Positions 1-7,391 of a stretch of DNA of 43,028 bases are shown here, piece by piece. Under the pieces are notes generated by a model. It had not been told where the DNA came from. It did no database searches and saw nothing but the letters and a program-made list of their open reading frames with translations. A program made the translations under genes and the position numbers. Source of the stretch: Salinivirgaceae bacterium (GTDB lineage: Bacteria > Bacteroidota > Bacteroidia > Bacteroidales > SZUA-534); NCBI GenBank assembly GCA_017551905.1, contig JAFZKK010000053.1, positions 1 to 43,028 of the forward strand. Direction: 5' to 3'. The first letter of the stretch is position 1. Each line of letters starts with the position of its first letter.

Positions 1-12
1 ATAGAGTTTCAT
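1..12 (-). CDS. first codons of a probable DUF3990 partner gene (cut by window edge)
   Basis: On the minus strand an ATG at 12-10 overlaps the TGA stop of the DUF3791 gene (ATGA arrangement) and reads Met-Lys-Leu-Tyr before the window ends. From family knowledge, DUF3990 proteins commonly begin Met-x-Leu-Tyr-His-Gly and often sit directly downstream of DUF3791 genes. Only four codons are visible, so this rests on position and the four residues alone. Confidence 0.4.
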
Positions 13-227
13 ACGTACAGCACACCTTTTTCTCTCATATAATCAGTCAGGTCGTCAAGCAGATAGCGCGAGCCGAACGTGTGCAACACATCGTACGAAG
101 GAACAATGTACCCATATAATATACCCGACGTTTTCAAGCGCCTGTATATCTCTTTCTGCGGCAGTTTGAGTTTTACCGATAGTTTTGTGATACAATATGT
201 TACGAACTCTAATGTGCTTTTGTCCAT
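9..227 (-). CDS. DUF3791 family small protein, probable antitoxin-like partner
   Basis: A 72-residue protein that fits DUF3791: a Leu-Glu-Phe-Val-Thr-Tyr-Cys-Ile start, a central helix with two Lys-rich turns, then Gly-Ile-Leu...Tyr-Ile-Val-Pro-Ser-Tyr-Asp-Val-Leu-His-Thr and a closing helix. The open frame extends to a TTG at 281, but the ATG at 227 gives the usual family length and leaves room for a promoter. The molecular role is not known to me. The family is often encoded next to DUF3990, a putative ADP-ribosyltransferase-like toxin family, and the overlapping downstream start here fits that. Family call fairly sure; antitoxin role inferred. Confidence 0.75.
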   Translation of the reverse strand: MDKSTLEFVTYCITKLSVKLKLPQKEIYRRLKTSGILYGYIVPSYDVLHTFGSRYLLDDLTDYMREKGVLYV

Positions 228-278
228 ATCGCGCGTTTTTCCGTTTGCCAAGCTGTAAGCAAGTGCATATTGGTTGCA

Positions 279-300
279 CAAACGTATAATTACAAATGTA
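279..300 (-). promoter_or_regulatory. candidate -7 boxes for the DUF3791 gene
   Basis: Two matches to TAnnTTTG lie on the minus strand upstream of the ATG at 227: TACATTTG (300-293) and TACGTTTG (286-279). Neither has a clear TTTG -33 box at 19-21 bp, so which one is used is open. Confidence 0.4.
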
Positions 301-413
301 GATATTTTTAGGGAATGAAGGACTTGAACACAAATTGTTTTATCGCTTGTGGAAATTTACCATAAATAAAATATTGGAAACAAGCTAAATACGATTTTTT
401 ATATGTTTTTTTC

Positions 414-466
414 AAAAAAACTTAAAACCTCTGCCGCAATCTCGCGTAGGTTGCCGCTTACTTTGC
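414..466 (+). repeat. leader element copy 1 of 3
   Basis: A 53-bp stretch ending in CTTACTTTGC, 39 nt before the start of the 138-aa gene. It matches copy 2 (911-963) at 52 of 53 positions and copy 3 (2351-2393) at 40 of 43. It holds an imperfect dyad, GCCGCAA, 11-nt spacer, TTGCCGC. The 3' end resembles a Bacteroidota -7 box (TTACTTTG), so it probably doubles as promoter and operator. Confidence 0.8.
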
Positions 467-505
467 GGGAAATAATTGAAGTTAAACAGTTAAATCATTG
501 ATACT

Positions 506-922
506 ATGGATGCAGAAAACCCAACAAACAACCCAATGACCGACGAAGAATTGTACTTCAAAGACGGCTCGTTCGAAATGGACTATCTTCTTCCGGAGTG
601 GACAGGGCTCGTCCACAAGGTCTGGATGGGAGTCAATTATGTGGAGCAGCAGCCGACAGTGAGAATCTTTATCGACGGCCACGGTATCGCGTTTTCGGTG
701 TGCGACAATCCGGAGGTTTCGGGTGCTACAAACCTTATGACCGCCGAGCAAATTGCCGACACCAAAAGGTGGATTCTTCTGAACAAAGACACGCTCATTG
801 AACATTGGAAGATAAATATCTATACCGATGAGTTTTTGGAACGGATAGAGGGTTTGAATGGGGAAATGAACTTGTGTCGGAAAGCATATTTGGAGAAAAT
901 TGGAAAAATTAAAAAAACTTAA
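506..922 (+). CDS. hypothetical protein (138 aa)
   Basis: I do not recognise this family. The protein is soluble, acidic at the N-terminus (Asp/Glu-rich first 30 residues) and has no signal peptide or membrane segment. The middle, about residues 45-75, reads as beta strands (Thr-Val-Arg-Ile-Phe-Ile-Asp-Gly-His-Gly-Ile-Ala-Phe-Ser-Val), followed by a helix containing Glu-Gln-Ile-Ala-Asp-Thr-Lys-Arg-Trp and a Lys-rich C-terminus. The start is the only ATG that follows the leader element at normal distance. The last codons (Lys-Lys-Thr-stop) fall inside leader copy 2, so gene and repeat overlap. The shared leader links it to the 435-aa gene and rtcB. Confidence 0.75.
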   Translation: MDAENPTNNPMTDEELYFKDGSFEMDYLLPEWTGLVHKVWMGVNYVEQQPTVRIFIDGHGIAFSVCDNPEVSGATNLMTAEQIADTKRWILLNKDTLIEHWKINIYTDEFLERIEGLNGEMNLCRKAYLEKIGKIKKT

Positions 923-963
923 AACCTCTGCCTCAATCTCGCGTAGGTTGCCGCTTACTTTGC
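911..963 (+). repeat. leader element copy 2 of 3
   Basis: Second copy of the 53-bp element, beginning within the last codons of the 138-aa gene and ending 72 nt before the start of the 435-aa gene. The only difference from copy 1 in the 46-bp core is G to T in the left dyad arm (GCCTCAA). Confidence 0.8.
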
Positions 964-1035
964 ATTGTCAATATCAAAACCGATGCTGTTAGATATTGAT
1001 AATAAAGATGTTGAACGATTTTAAAACGCGCAGTT

Positions 1036-2343
1036 ATGAAAACGAAGAACGATTCTCGCAACGAGTGCGGCAGCCGCACCGACGAAACCCCGAAAAACAT
1101 TAATCCGCAGACTGGAGCGTGGATTGCGGAGCACGACATAGTAATAATCGCCGCCAACCGCGTGCAGTACGCCAACGCCACGCCTTACACCCTCGAGGCG
1201 ATAAATAATAGTAATGTCGCCGACGGCTACACCTACACGGCAAAGGAAAATCAAGACCGCAATGTGCACGCCGCCTTGTTAATGGCTAACTATGGCATTA
1301 CAACATTGAAATCGGCGTTCGGAATGGATAAAAACGCACCTGAATGCACTGAAAATGTGATTGTCGTTATCAATCGGTTCGATAATGAAAAGTTCTACAA
1401 AAATTGTTTCGACCTGGCAGAATACTACAATCAAGATTGCTTCTTTTTCAAGGCGAAAGATGGCGAAAAACCAACCGATGCTGTGTGCGTGGGTACAAAT
1501 ATGTCCCCCGAATTGGGCTACAATGTGAAAATATCGTGCGGTGCGTTCGGCCCCAAAGCGGTCAACGAATATTTGCGTCGAATTTCAGCCTCGTCGTTCG
1601 GCGGCGGTTTGCCCGAAATCGACAATAACAGCCAGTTTTTCGATGGCTACTATATGACAGGAGAGCTACATTTCCGCCTTCACGGTTCGTGCGCCTCAAT
1701 GGGACTGCAAAATCACGGGCAAAGAATTTGGACTAATATCAAGGAACACAAGTATATATATCCTGATATTCAAGAGTTTATAACTCGCGAGGGGCACTTC
1801 AGAAACATATTGACATTTGCCGTGCTGGCAAATCAAAATATCAACACCGAAGCAAAGGGCCAAAAAACGTTGCTCGATTGCGTCAAAGCCCGAAATTATG
1901 TGTGTGTGCCCACCGAAGGTCGTCTTGGCGGTTACGCTGGTAAATTGCTCATTGTCATAAACATACTATTCGACGATGCTATAAAGATTGCCGAAGAATA
2001 TGGCCAACCAGCGTTCTGTTTTGCGAATGTCGAAAGCGGCGTTGTCGAATACTGGGCTTTGGAAAAAGAGAATAAGCCATTTAATTGGTTCTCAAATTGT
2101 TATATTAACAAAAGCAAAATCGCCGACTTCCAGTGGCCCGATGGTTCGGCGGCCGATTGTGCCGATGAAGCCGATAGTTTTAAATTCGCTTTGCCCACAA
2201 CGGCTCTTGCCGATGTTTCGGCAAAAATACAGGCCAATGTGGACAAGTATTTCAAAGGCAACAGCGCCATTGTCGATTGGTGTATGAACCGCTGGGGAAG
2301 AGATGTCTATTTTAGATGGGATAGGCTTTATAAATTTGATTAA
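1036..2343 (+). CDS. hypothetical protein with two similar domains, DUF3293-like pattern
   Basis: A 435-residue soluble protein without signal peptide. Two halves share a pattern. Residues about 70-150 carry Asn-x-x-Arg-Asn, then a Tyr-Gly-Ile turn, then a strand Val-Ile-Val-Val-Ile-Asn and Leu-Ala-Glu-Tyr-Tyr-Asn-Gln. Residues about 265-345 carry Ala-Asn-Gln-Asn, Arg-Asn-Tyr-Val, Leu-Leu-Ile-Val-Ile-Asn and Ile-Ala-Glu-Glu-Tyr-Gly-Gln. This strand-helix-YxQ arrangement recalls DUF3293, but I hold that loosely. A linker with His-Gly-Ser-Cys and Gly-Gln-Arg-Ile-Trp joins the halves. Function unknown. It lies between two copies of the leader element and directly before rtcB, so co-regulation with RNA repair is plausible. 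Confidence 0.75.
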   Translation: MKTKNDSRNECGSRTDETPKNINPQTGAWIAEHDIVIIAANRVQYANATPYTLEAINNSNVADGYTYTAKENQDRNVHAALLMANYGITTLKSAFGMDKNAPECTENVIVVINRFDNEKFYKNCFDLAEYYNQDCFFFKAKDGEKPTDAVCVGTNMSPELGYNVKISCGAFGPKAVNEYLRRISASSFGGGLPEIDNNSQFFDGYYMTGELHFRLHGSCASMGLQNHGQRIWTNIKEHKYIYPDIQEFITREGHFRNILTFAVLANQNINTEAKGQKTLLDCVKARNYVCVPTEGRLGGYAGKLLIVINILFDDAIKIAEEYGQPAFCFANVESGVVEYWALEKENKPFNWFSNCYINKSKIADFQWPDGSAADCADEADSFKFALPTTALADVSAKIQANVDKYFKGNSAIVDWCMNRWGRDVYFRWDRLYKFD

Positions 2344-2350
2344 AATTTAC

Positions 2351-2393
2351 AAAACCTCTGCCGCAATCTTGCGTAGGTTGCCGTTTGCTTTGC
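2351..2393 (+). repeat. leader element copy 3 of 3, upstream of rtcB
   Basis: The 43-bp core starts 7 nt after the stop of the 435-aa gene and ends 36 nt before the rtcB ATG. It differs from copy 1 at three positions, including the -7-like end (TTGCTTTG rather than TTACTTTG). The short stretch after it is also related to that after copy 1 (an AATAAT-TTGAA motif, then TTAAAT). Confidence 0.8.
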
Positions 2394-2429
2394 AGAAAAA
2401 TAATATTGAACTATTAAATATTTACAACT

Positions 2430-3692
2430 ATGGAACTTACAAACAAAAAAGGAAACCGCACAATTGTTTACGCAAACACCATTGAGGAGACTTGCGTTGA
2501 GCAACTTAAATCGCTGATAGACAATCCAGCATACGCCGACGAGACTATCCGCATAATGCCCGACACGCACGCCGGCAAAGGCAGCGTAATCGGCTTTACG
2601 TCAACCTATTCCGATGCGATTATCCCCAACACTGTGGGCGTCGATATCTCGTGCGGAATGTTGTGCGTCAATCTGGGGCAGGTCGATATTGATTTACAGG
2701 CATTTGACAACCTTGTTCGGCTCAAGATTCCGTCGGGGATGGCCGTGCACGAGGGGCGCGTGGTGCGTTTTCCCAAACTCGAGCAACTCAAGTGCTACCG
2801 TGGCCTGAAGGACTCTCGCCGAATCGAGCGAAGCATTGGCACGCTGGGCGGCGGCAACCATTTTATCGAACTCGACCGCAGCACCGGCGGCGACATTTAT
2901 CTGGTTATCCACACCGGCTCGCGAAACCTTGGCAAGCAGGTATGCGAGTACTATCAGCAGATTGCCGTCGACCTCTGCCACGGCAAGGAGCAACTCTACG
3001 AAGAGCGCGAACGCATAATCCGCGAGTACAAGCGGCAGGGGCGCCGCGACGAGATTCAGCGGGCTCTGCGCGGCCTCAAGTGCGAGACGGTAGAGTGCCC
3101 CTTCCCCGACGAGCAGTGCTTCCTCTACGGCCGTTTTATGTCTGATTATCTGAACGATGTGGACATTTGCGCCGAATTTGCCCACCTCAACCGCCTCACC
3201 ATTGCCGACACCATTGTGTCGAAATACTTCAAAGGCCGCTCGCTCAAGGATTTCGAATGGTTCGAGACGCTGCACAACTACGTCGATACGCGCCACCGGA
3301 TGATTCGCAAGGGAGCCATATCGGCGATGGCCGGCGAGCGCGTCATTATCCCGATGAATATGCGCGACGGCAGTCTGATTTGCGTGGGCAAGGGAAACAC
3401 AGATTGGAACTGTTCGGCACCGCACGGCGCCGGGCGGCTGATGTCGCGTGCAAAGGCCTTCGAGACAATCTCGCTCGACGAGTTCCGGCAGAGTATGAGC
3501 GGCATTTTCACAACCTCGGTCTGCGACGACACAATCGACGAGTCGCCAATGGTTTACAAGCCGATGTCGGAGATTCTGGAACTTATCCGCGACACCGCCG
3601 ATGTGGTCGATATTATCAAGCCAATCTACAATTTCAAAGCGAGCGGCGAGCTGCCGTGGAGGAAGAAAAATGATGATGATGGAGGAAAGTGA
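2430..3692 (+). CDS. rtcB: RtcB family RNA-splicing ligase
   Basis: RtcB joins RNA 2',3'-cyclic phosphate (or 3'-phosphate) ends to 5'-OH ends using GTP and Mn2+, in RNA repair or tRNA splicing. At 420 residues it has normal family length. Visible motifs are Met-Pro-Asp-Thr-His-Ala-Gly-Lys-Gly near residue 42, the metal site Val-Asp-Ile-Ser-Cys-Gly with Cys75, Gly-Gly-Gly-Asn-His-Phe with Asn143/His144, His-Thr-Gly-Ser-Arg, His-Asn-Tyr-Val, and the guanylylated His332 in His-Gly-Ala-Gly-Arg-Leu-Met-Ser-Arg. No RtcA, RtcR or archease gene lies nearby. The repeated leader element stands in the usual place of a dedicated activator site. A strong terminator follows. Confidence 0.95.
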   Translation: MELTNKKGNRTIVYANTIEETCVEQLKSLIDNPAYADETIRIMPDTHAGKGSVIGFTSTYSDAIIPNTVGVDISCGMLCVNLGQVDIDLQAFDNLVRLKIPSGMAVHEGRVVRFPKLEQLKCYRGLKDSRRIERSIGTLGGGNHFIELDRSTGGDIYLVIHTGSRNLGKQVCEYYQQIAVDLCHGKEQLYEERERIIREYKRQGRRDEIQRALRGLKCETVECPFPDEQCFLYGRFMSDYLNDVDICAEFAHLNRLTIADTIVSKYFKGRSLKDFEWFETLHNYVDTRHRMIRKGAISAMAGERVIIPMNMRDGSLICVGKGNTDWNCSAPHGAGRLMSRAKAFETISLDEFRQSMSGIFTTSVCDDTIDESPMVYKPMSEILELIRDTADVVDIIKPIYNFKASGELPWRKKNDDDGGK

Positions 3693-3745
3693 TTTTTTGC
3701 TTCAAACCAAACATTCTTCGGATAATTCCGGTTAAGTTTGGTTAG

Positions 3746-3776
3746 AAAAAAAGCCCCGCCGATTGGCGGGGCTTTT
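3746..3776. terminator. bidirectional Rho-independent terminator
   Basis: A perfect 8-bp GC stem (GCCCCGCC, loop GATT, GGCGGGGC) is flanked by seven A's on the left and four T's on the right, so it can end rtcB on the plus strand and transketolase on the minus strand. Confidence 0.9.
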
Positions 3777-3802
3777 CATTTATCAGTTTATTGTTCAATC
3801 AA

Positions 3803-5818
3803 TTAGAACAACTTCTTAACTTGATTGTAAACATTTTCGGCGGTGAAGCCAAGTTTCTCGTCGAGCACTTTGTACGGTGCCGAGAAACCGAAGCTCTCAA
3901 GACCCCAAACAGCGCCTTCGCTTTCAGGAACAAGGCCTTGCAGGTTAACCGGCAGACCAGCGGTCAAGCCGAATTTCTTCACGCCTGCGGGCAGAACGCT
4001 CTTCTGATAGTCTTTGCTTTGGCTGCGGAACAAGCCTTCCGACGGAACGCTCACAATGCGAACCTTCTTGCCGTCTTTACGGATGAGTTCGGCACCGGCA
4101 ACCAATGTCGAAACTTCCGAGCCACTTGCAACCAAGATAACGTCAGGGTTGGCGTCGCTTCCGGCAACAATGTAAGCGCCTTTGGCAGCCTGCGAGTAGT
4201 CGTTTCCGACTGGCAGGTTGTTGATGTTCTGACGAGAGAGAATCAAAGCGGTCGGGGTTGCGGTGTTCTCCATAGCCAGTTTCCAGGCGGCTGTTGTCTC
4301 CTCGGCGTCGGCCGGACGAAGAACCAGCATAGAATTCTGACCCTTGTGGTTTTTCAGTTTCTCCATAAGGCGGATTTGTGCCTCTTGCTCAACAGGCTCG
4401 TGGGTCGGGCCGTCCTCGCCTACGCGGAATGCGTCGTGTGTCCAGATGAACTTAACAGGAAGTTGCATCAAAGCGGCCATACGAACAGCCGGTTTCATAT
4501 AGTCAGAGAATACGAAGAATGTGCCGCAAGCCGGGATAACGCCGCCGTGCAGTGCCATACCGATGCAGCAGCAAGCCATTGTCAGCTCGGCAACACCAGC
4601 CTGGAAGAATGCGCCCGAGAAGTCGCCTTTGGTGAAGGCTGTGGTCTTCTTCAGGAAGCCGTCGGTCTTGTCAGAGTTCGACAAGTCGGCCGATGCGCAA
4701 ATCATATTCGGAACTTGCTCTGCCAGAACGCTCAAGCAGGCTGCGCTTGCGTTACGTGTTGCGTCGTTGGCCTTTTGTTGAACTTTGCTCCAGTCAACTT
4801 TAGGTGCCTTGCCGCTGAACCATTCAGTCAGTTGAGCAGCCTTGTCAGCGTTGGCCGATGCCCACGCTTTCTCCTCGGCGTAGCGGTCGGCAACAATCTT
4901 CTTCAGTTCCTCGGCGCGTTTTGCGTAGAGTTCCTTAACCTCGGGGAAGATGACGAACGGATTCTCCGGGTCACCGCCAAGGTTCTTGATGGTGTTCTTG
5001 TATGCGTCGCCACCGAGCGGTGCACCGTGAGTCTTACAGTTGCGCTCATACGACGAGCCGTCCTCTTTCAAAGCGCCCTTGCCCATAATGCACTTACCGA
5101 TGATGAGAGCCGGTTTGCCCTTCACGGCTTTGGCCTGTGCCAGTGCTTTGCGGATTTGGTCGGCGTCGTTACCGTTGATTTCGATAACCTCCCAACCAAG
5201 TGCGCGATATTTGGCGGCAGTGTCCTCGTTCATAACTGCCTTTGTTTCAGTCGAAAGTTGGATGTCGTTCGAGTCGTAGAACATTACCAGATTGTCCAGA
5301 CCGAGAACGCCGGCAATACGTGCCGAGCCTTGCGAAATTTCCTCTTGAACGCCGCCGTCAGAGATGTAGGCGTAGATTGTCTCCTTCTCGAAAGTCGGGT
5401 TGCCAGTGTGAGCGGCCAAGAATTTGGCTGCAATGGCGGCACCCACAGCGTACGAGTGGCCTTGTCCGAGCGGGCCAGAAGTGTTCTCAACGCCGCGTGC
5501 AATCTCAAACTCGGGGTGACCAGTGGTCGGCGAGCCCCATTGACGCAGCTGTGCCAGCTCGTCGAGAGTGTATTTGCCGGTCAGAGCCAGCTGTGCGTAA
5601 AGCATTGGTGCCATATGGCCCGGGTCAAGGAAGAAGCGGTCGCGGCCAATCCACGACGGATTCTGCGGGTCGTACTGCAAAAATTCAGAATACAGAACAT
5701 TGATGAAATCGGCTCCGCCCATTGCTCCGCCCGGGTGGCCTGATTTGGCTTTCTCAACCATCGATGCTGCCAAGATGCGGATGTTGTTGGCAGCCAGGTT
5801 TGTTGCGTTTGTGCTCAT
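3803..5818 (-). CDS. tkt: transketolase
   Basis: A thiamine-diphosphate enzyme moving two-carbon ketol units between sugar phosphates in the non-oxidative pentose phosphate pathway. It has full family length (671 aa). The N-terminal domain has Gly-His-Pro-Gly-Gly with His28, Asp-Pro-Gly-His-Met with His68, Thr-Gly-His-Pro with His101, Gly-Pro-Leu-Gly-Gln-Gly, and the ThDP/metal motif from Ser-Asp-Gly-Gly (153-156) to Asn184. The first Gly of the usual GDG is Ser here, as I would expect for Bacteroidales enzymes. The middle domain carries His-Asp-Ala-Phe-Arg-Val-Gly-Glu-Asp-Gly-Pro-Thr-His. It is a single-gene unit, divergent from the kinase gene. Confidence 0.97.
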   Translation of the reverse strand: MSTNATNLAANNIRILAASMVEKAKSGHPGGAMGGADFINVLYSEFLQYDPQNPSWIGRDRFFLDPGHMAPMLYAQLALTGKYTLDELAQLRQWGSPTTGHPEFEIARGVENTSGPLGQGHSYAVGAAIAAKFLAAHTGNPTFEKETIYAYISDGGVQEEISQGSARIAGVLGLDNLVMFYDSNDIQLSTETKAVMNEDTAAKYRALGWEVIEINGNDADQIRKALAQAKAVKGKPALIIGKCIMGKGALKEDGSSYERNCKTHGAPLGGDAYKNTIKNLGGDPENPFVIFPEVKELYAKRAEELKKIVADRYAEEKAWASANADKAAQLTEWFSGKAPKVDWSKVQQKANDATRNASAACLSVLAEQVPNMICASADLSNSDKTDGFLKKTTAFTKGDFSGAFFQAGVAELTMACCCIGMALHGGVIPACGTFFVFSDYMKPAVRMAALMQLPVKFIWTHDAFRVGEDGPTHEPVEQEAQIRLMEKLKNHKGQNSMLVLRPADAEETTAAWKLAMENTATPTALILSRQNINNLPVGNDYSQAAKGAYIVAGSDANPDVILVASGSEVSTLVAGAELIRKDGKKVRIVSVPSEGLFRSQSKDYQKSVLPAGVKKFGLTAGLPVNLQGLVPESEGAVWGLESFGFSAPYKVLDEKLGFTAENVYNQVKKLF

Positions 5819-5982
5819 TTTCTTTTATTTAAGTTTATAATATCAAATGTCGTTTCTTTCGAAATCAAGGCGATAAAAGTAATCAACGCAAACTGAAAAC
5901 GCAAAAATAAAATGGGTATCGGGTACCAGGTGTTTGGTGTTGGTTCTTAGGCAAAAATCCTAAAAGTTTGTCAGTGTCAGTG

Positions 5983-6014
5983 TTTCTGTTTACGCTTAAG
6001 TTTGTGTATCTTTG
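5983..6014 (+). promoter_or_regulatory. promoter of the PfkB/adenosine-type kinase gene
   Basis: A perfect -7 box TATCTTTG at 6007-6014 and a TTTC at 5983-5986 (one mismatch to the TTTG -33 box) with a 20-bp spacer. It also shows that the in-frame upstream TTG at 5968 cannot be the start. Confidence 0.7.
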
Positions 6015-6081
6015 GAGAGATGTATCGGCACATATTAAAACGATGCCGAAACACGATTTTGTAACGAGTAAAGTATTAGAT

Positions 6082-7047
6082 ATGAAGAAGATTCTTGGAA
6101 TGGGCAATGCCCTTGTCGATATTATGACAACTGTGCCGAACGACGATGTTTTGGCGCAATTCAATCTCCCGAAAGGCAGTATGCAGCTTATCGATGCCGA
6201 TTTGTCGCACAAGATTGTCGAAATAATCGGGCAATATAACCCGCGCATTACAGCCGGCGGCTCATCGGCCAACACCATTCACGGCTTGGCTGGCCTTGGC
6301 GCCAAGTGCGGATTCCTCGGGAAAATAGGCACCGACAAAATGGGGCAGATGTTCAAAACGGATATGGACAAAGCCGGCATCACCACGCATCTCTACACCA
6401 GCGACACCGCTTCGGGGCGCGCCGTGGCCTTTGTCACACCCGACTCGGAGCGCACCTTTGCCACCTATCTGGGCGCCGCCGTCGAGCTTGCCGCCACCGA
6501 CATCAACGCATCGGTTTTCGCACAGTACGATTATTTCTATATCGAAGGCTATCTGGTTCAGGACCACAATCTTATCGAGACGGCCATAAAAACCGCGCGC
6601 AACCAGAAAATGAAAGTGGTGATTGACCTTGCAAGCTACAATGTGGTTGACGAAAACCGCGATTTTCTGCGCCGCATCATCAACGATTACGTCGATATTG
6701 TGTTTGCGAATGAGGAGGAGGCCAAATCGTTCACAGGCAAGGATGCCGAAGCCGCCGCCGAGGAGATTGCCTCGATGTGCGACATTGCCGTTGTCAAAAT
6801 CGGCAAACGCGGCTCCATTATCCGCCAAGGCAGCAAGGTTTATCGTGCCGGAATAATTGACGCCAACTGCATCGACACAACCGGCGCCGGCGACCTCTAC
6901 GCCGCCGGATTCCTCTACGGCCTGATAACCGACCAACCGCTCGACCGCTGCGGATATTTGGGGGCTCTACTGTCTGGAAAAGTCATCGAAAACATTGGCG
7001 GACAAATATCTGCCGAAGGGTGGGAGGAGATTCGGAAGGAGTTGTAA
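6082..7047 (+). CDS. PfkB-family carbohydrate kinase, adenosine kinase type
   Basis: A 322-residue ribokinase-family kinase that transfers phosphate from ATP to a sugar or nucleoside hydroxyl. The N-terminal Gly-Asn-Ala-Leu-Val-Asp and Gly-Gly-Ser-Ser-Ala-Asn-Thr form the substrate pocket; Gly-Lys-Ile-Gly-Thr-Asp is the PfkB signature 1 region; the C-terminal Asp-Thr-Thr-Gly-Ala-Gly-Asp (265-271) carries the anion hole and catalytic Asp271. The Gly-Asn-Ala-Leu-Val-Asp start and overall pattern are closest to adenosine kinases, but the exact substrate cannot be fixed from sequence. The ATG at 6082 was chosen because a promoter sits just before it; the frame runs back to a TTG at 5968. Confidence 0.88.
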   Translation: MKKILGMGNALVDIMTTVPNDDVLAQFNLPKGSMQLIDADLSHKIVEIIGQYNPRITAGGSSANTIHGLAGLGAKCGFLGKIGTDKMGQMFKTDMDKAGITTHLYTSDTASGRAVAFVTPDSERTFATYLGAAVELAATDINASVFAQYDYFYIEGYLVQDHNLIETAIKTARNQKMKVVIDLASYNVVDENRDFLRRIINDYVDIVFANEEEAKSFTGKDAEAAAEEIASMCDIAVVKIGKRGSIIRQGSKVYRAGIIDANCIDTTGAGDLYAAGFLYGLITDQPLDRCGYLGALLSGKVIENIGGQISAEGWEEIRKEL

Positions 7048-7191
7048 GAACATAGGTCTGTGATAGCTTGCTTTACTATTTTTCATTTCTATCTTTGACT
7101 AATCTTATGAGTTAAAACAATAATATGTGTTTCATTTAAATGATTTGAATAGAATAATTTGAGTTAAAAATATTTATGATTTGAGCCTTAT
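7048..7191. other. AT-rich intergenic stretch
   Basis: The gap between the kinase gene and the structured element below is AT-rich, with no convincing frame, promoter or terminator. Confidence 0.5.
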
Positions 7192-7325
7192 CTTATTCTC
7201 ACCTCTGATAATTCCCCAAATTAAAGTACACGAGAATAAGCTGATGAAAGGTTCACGCGCCTGCGTGAGCCGTTTCGCGCTTATTTGTGTACAAGGTATT
7301 GGGGAATACCGCAGAGGTGAATAAG
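7192..7325. repeat. long nested inverted repeat, about 134 bp
   Basis: Four stems nest in one hairpin: CTTATTCTCACCTCTG (7192-7207) with CAGAGGTGAATAAG (7312-7325); ATTCCCCAA (7211-7219) with TTGGGGAAT (7299-7307); GTACACGAGAATAAGC (7226-7241) with GCTTATTTGTGTAC (7279-7292); and an inner GGTTCACGC / GCGTGAGCC hairpin with loop GCCT (7250-7271). It ends 66 bp before the HTH gene. It could be a MITE-like element, a structured RNA or a regulatory leader. No target-site duplication is obvious at its ends. Confidence 0.75.
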
Positions 7326-7366
7326 CGGACAAACGAAAACGGCAAGCGCTTTTTTTTATGGTCCGC
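7325..7366 (+). repeat. second hairpin between the long inverted repeat and the HTH gene
   Basis: GCGGAC (7325-7330) pairs with GTCCGC (7361-7366) across a 30-nt loop holding AAGCGCTT followed by a T-run. It could act as an attenuator in the leader of the HTH gene. Confidence 0.45.
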
Positions 7367-7391
7367 AGATGAGGTTTAGTTTTCAACAGAC

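Noticed and set aside
414..2393. Integron attC-type interpretation of the triple element
   Set aside because: No integrase gene and no GTTRRRY/RYYYAAC core pair was found; kept only as an alternative to the leader/promoter view.
2694..3425. 243-codon minus-strand frame inside rtcB
   Set aside because: Antisense of conserved RtcB codons, no recognisable domain, no promoter of its own.
3791..5743. 650-codon open frame on the plus strand opposite transketolase
   Set aside because: It is the exact antisense of a clear enzyme gene; the translation is Cys/Val-rich without any domain, as expected from a shadow frame in codon-biased DNA.
5968..6081. N-terminal extension of the PfkB kinase from a TTG codon
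   Set aside because: The promoter -7 box at 6007-6014 lies inside it, and kinases of this family start right at the Gly-Asn-Ala strand.
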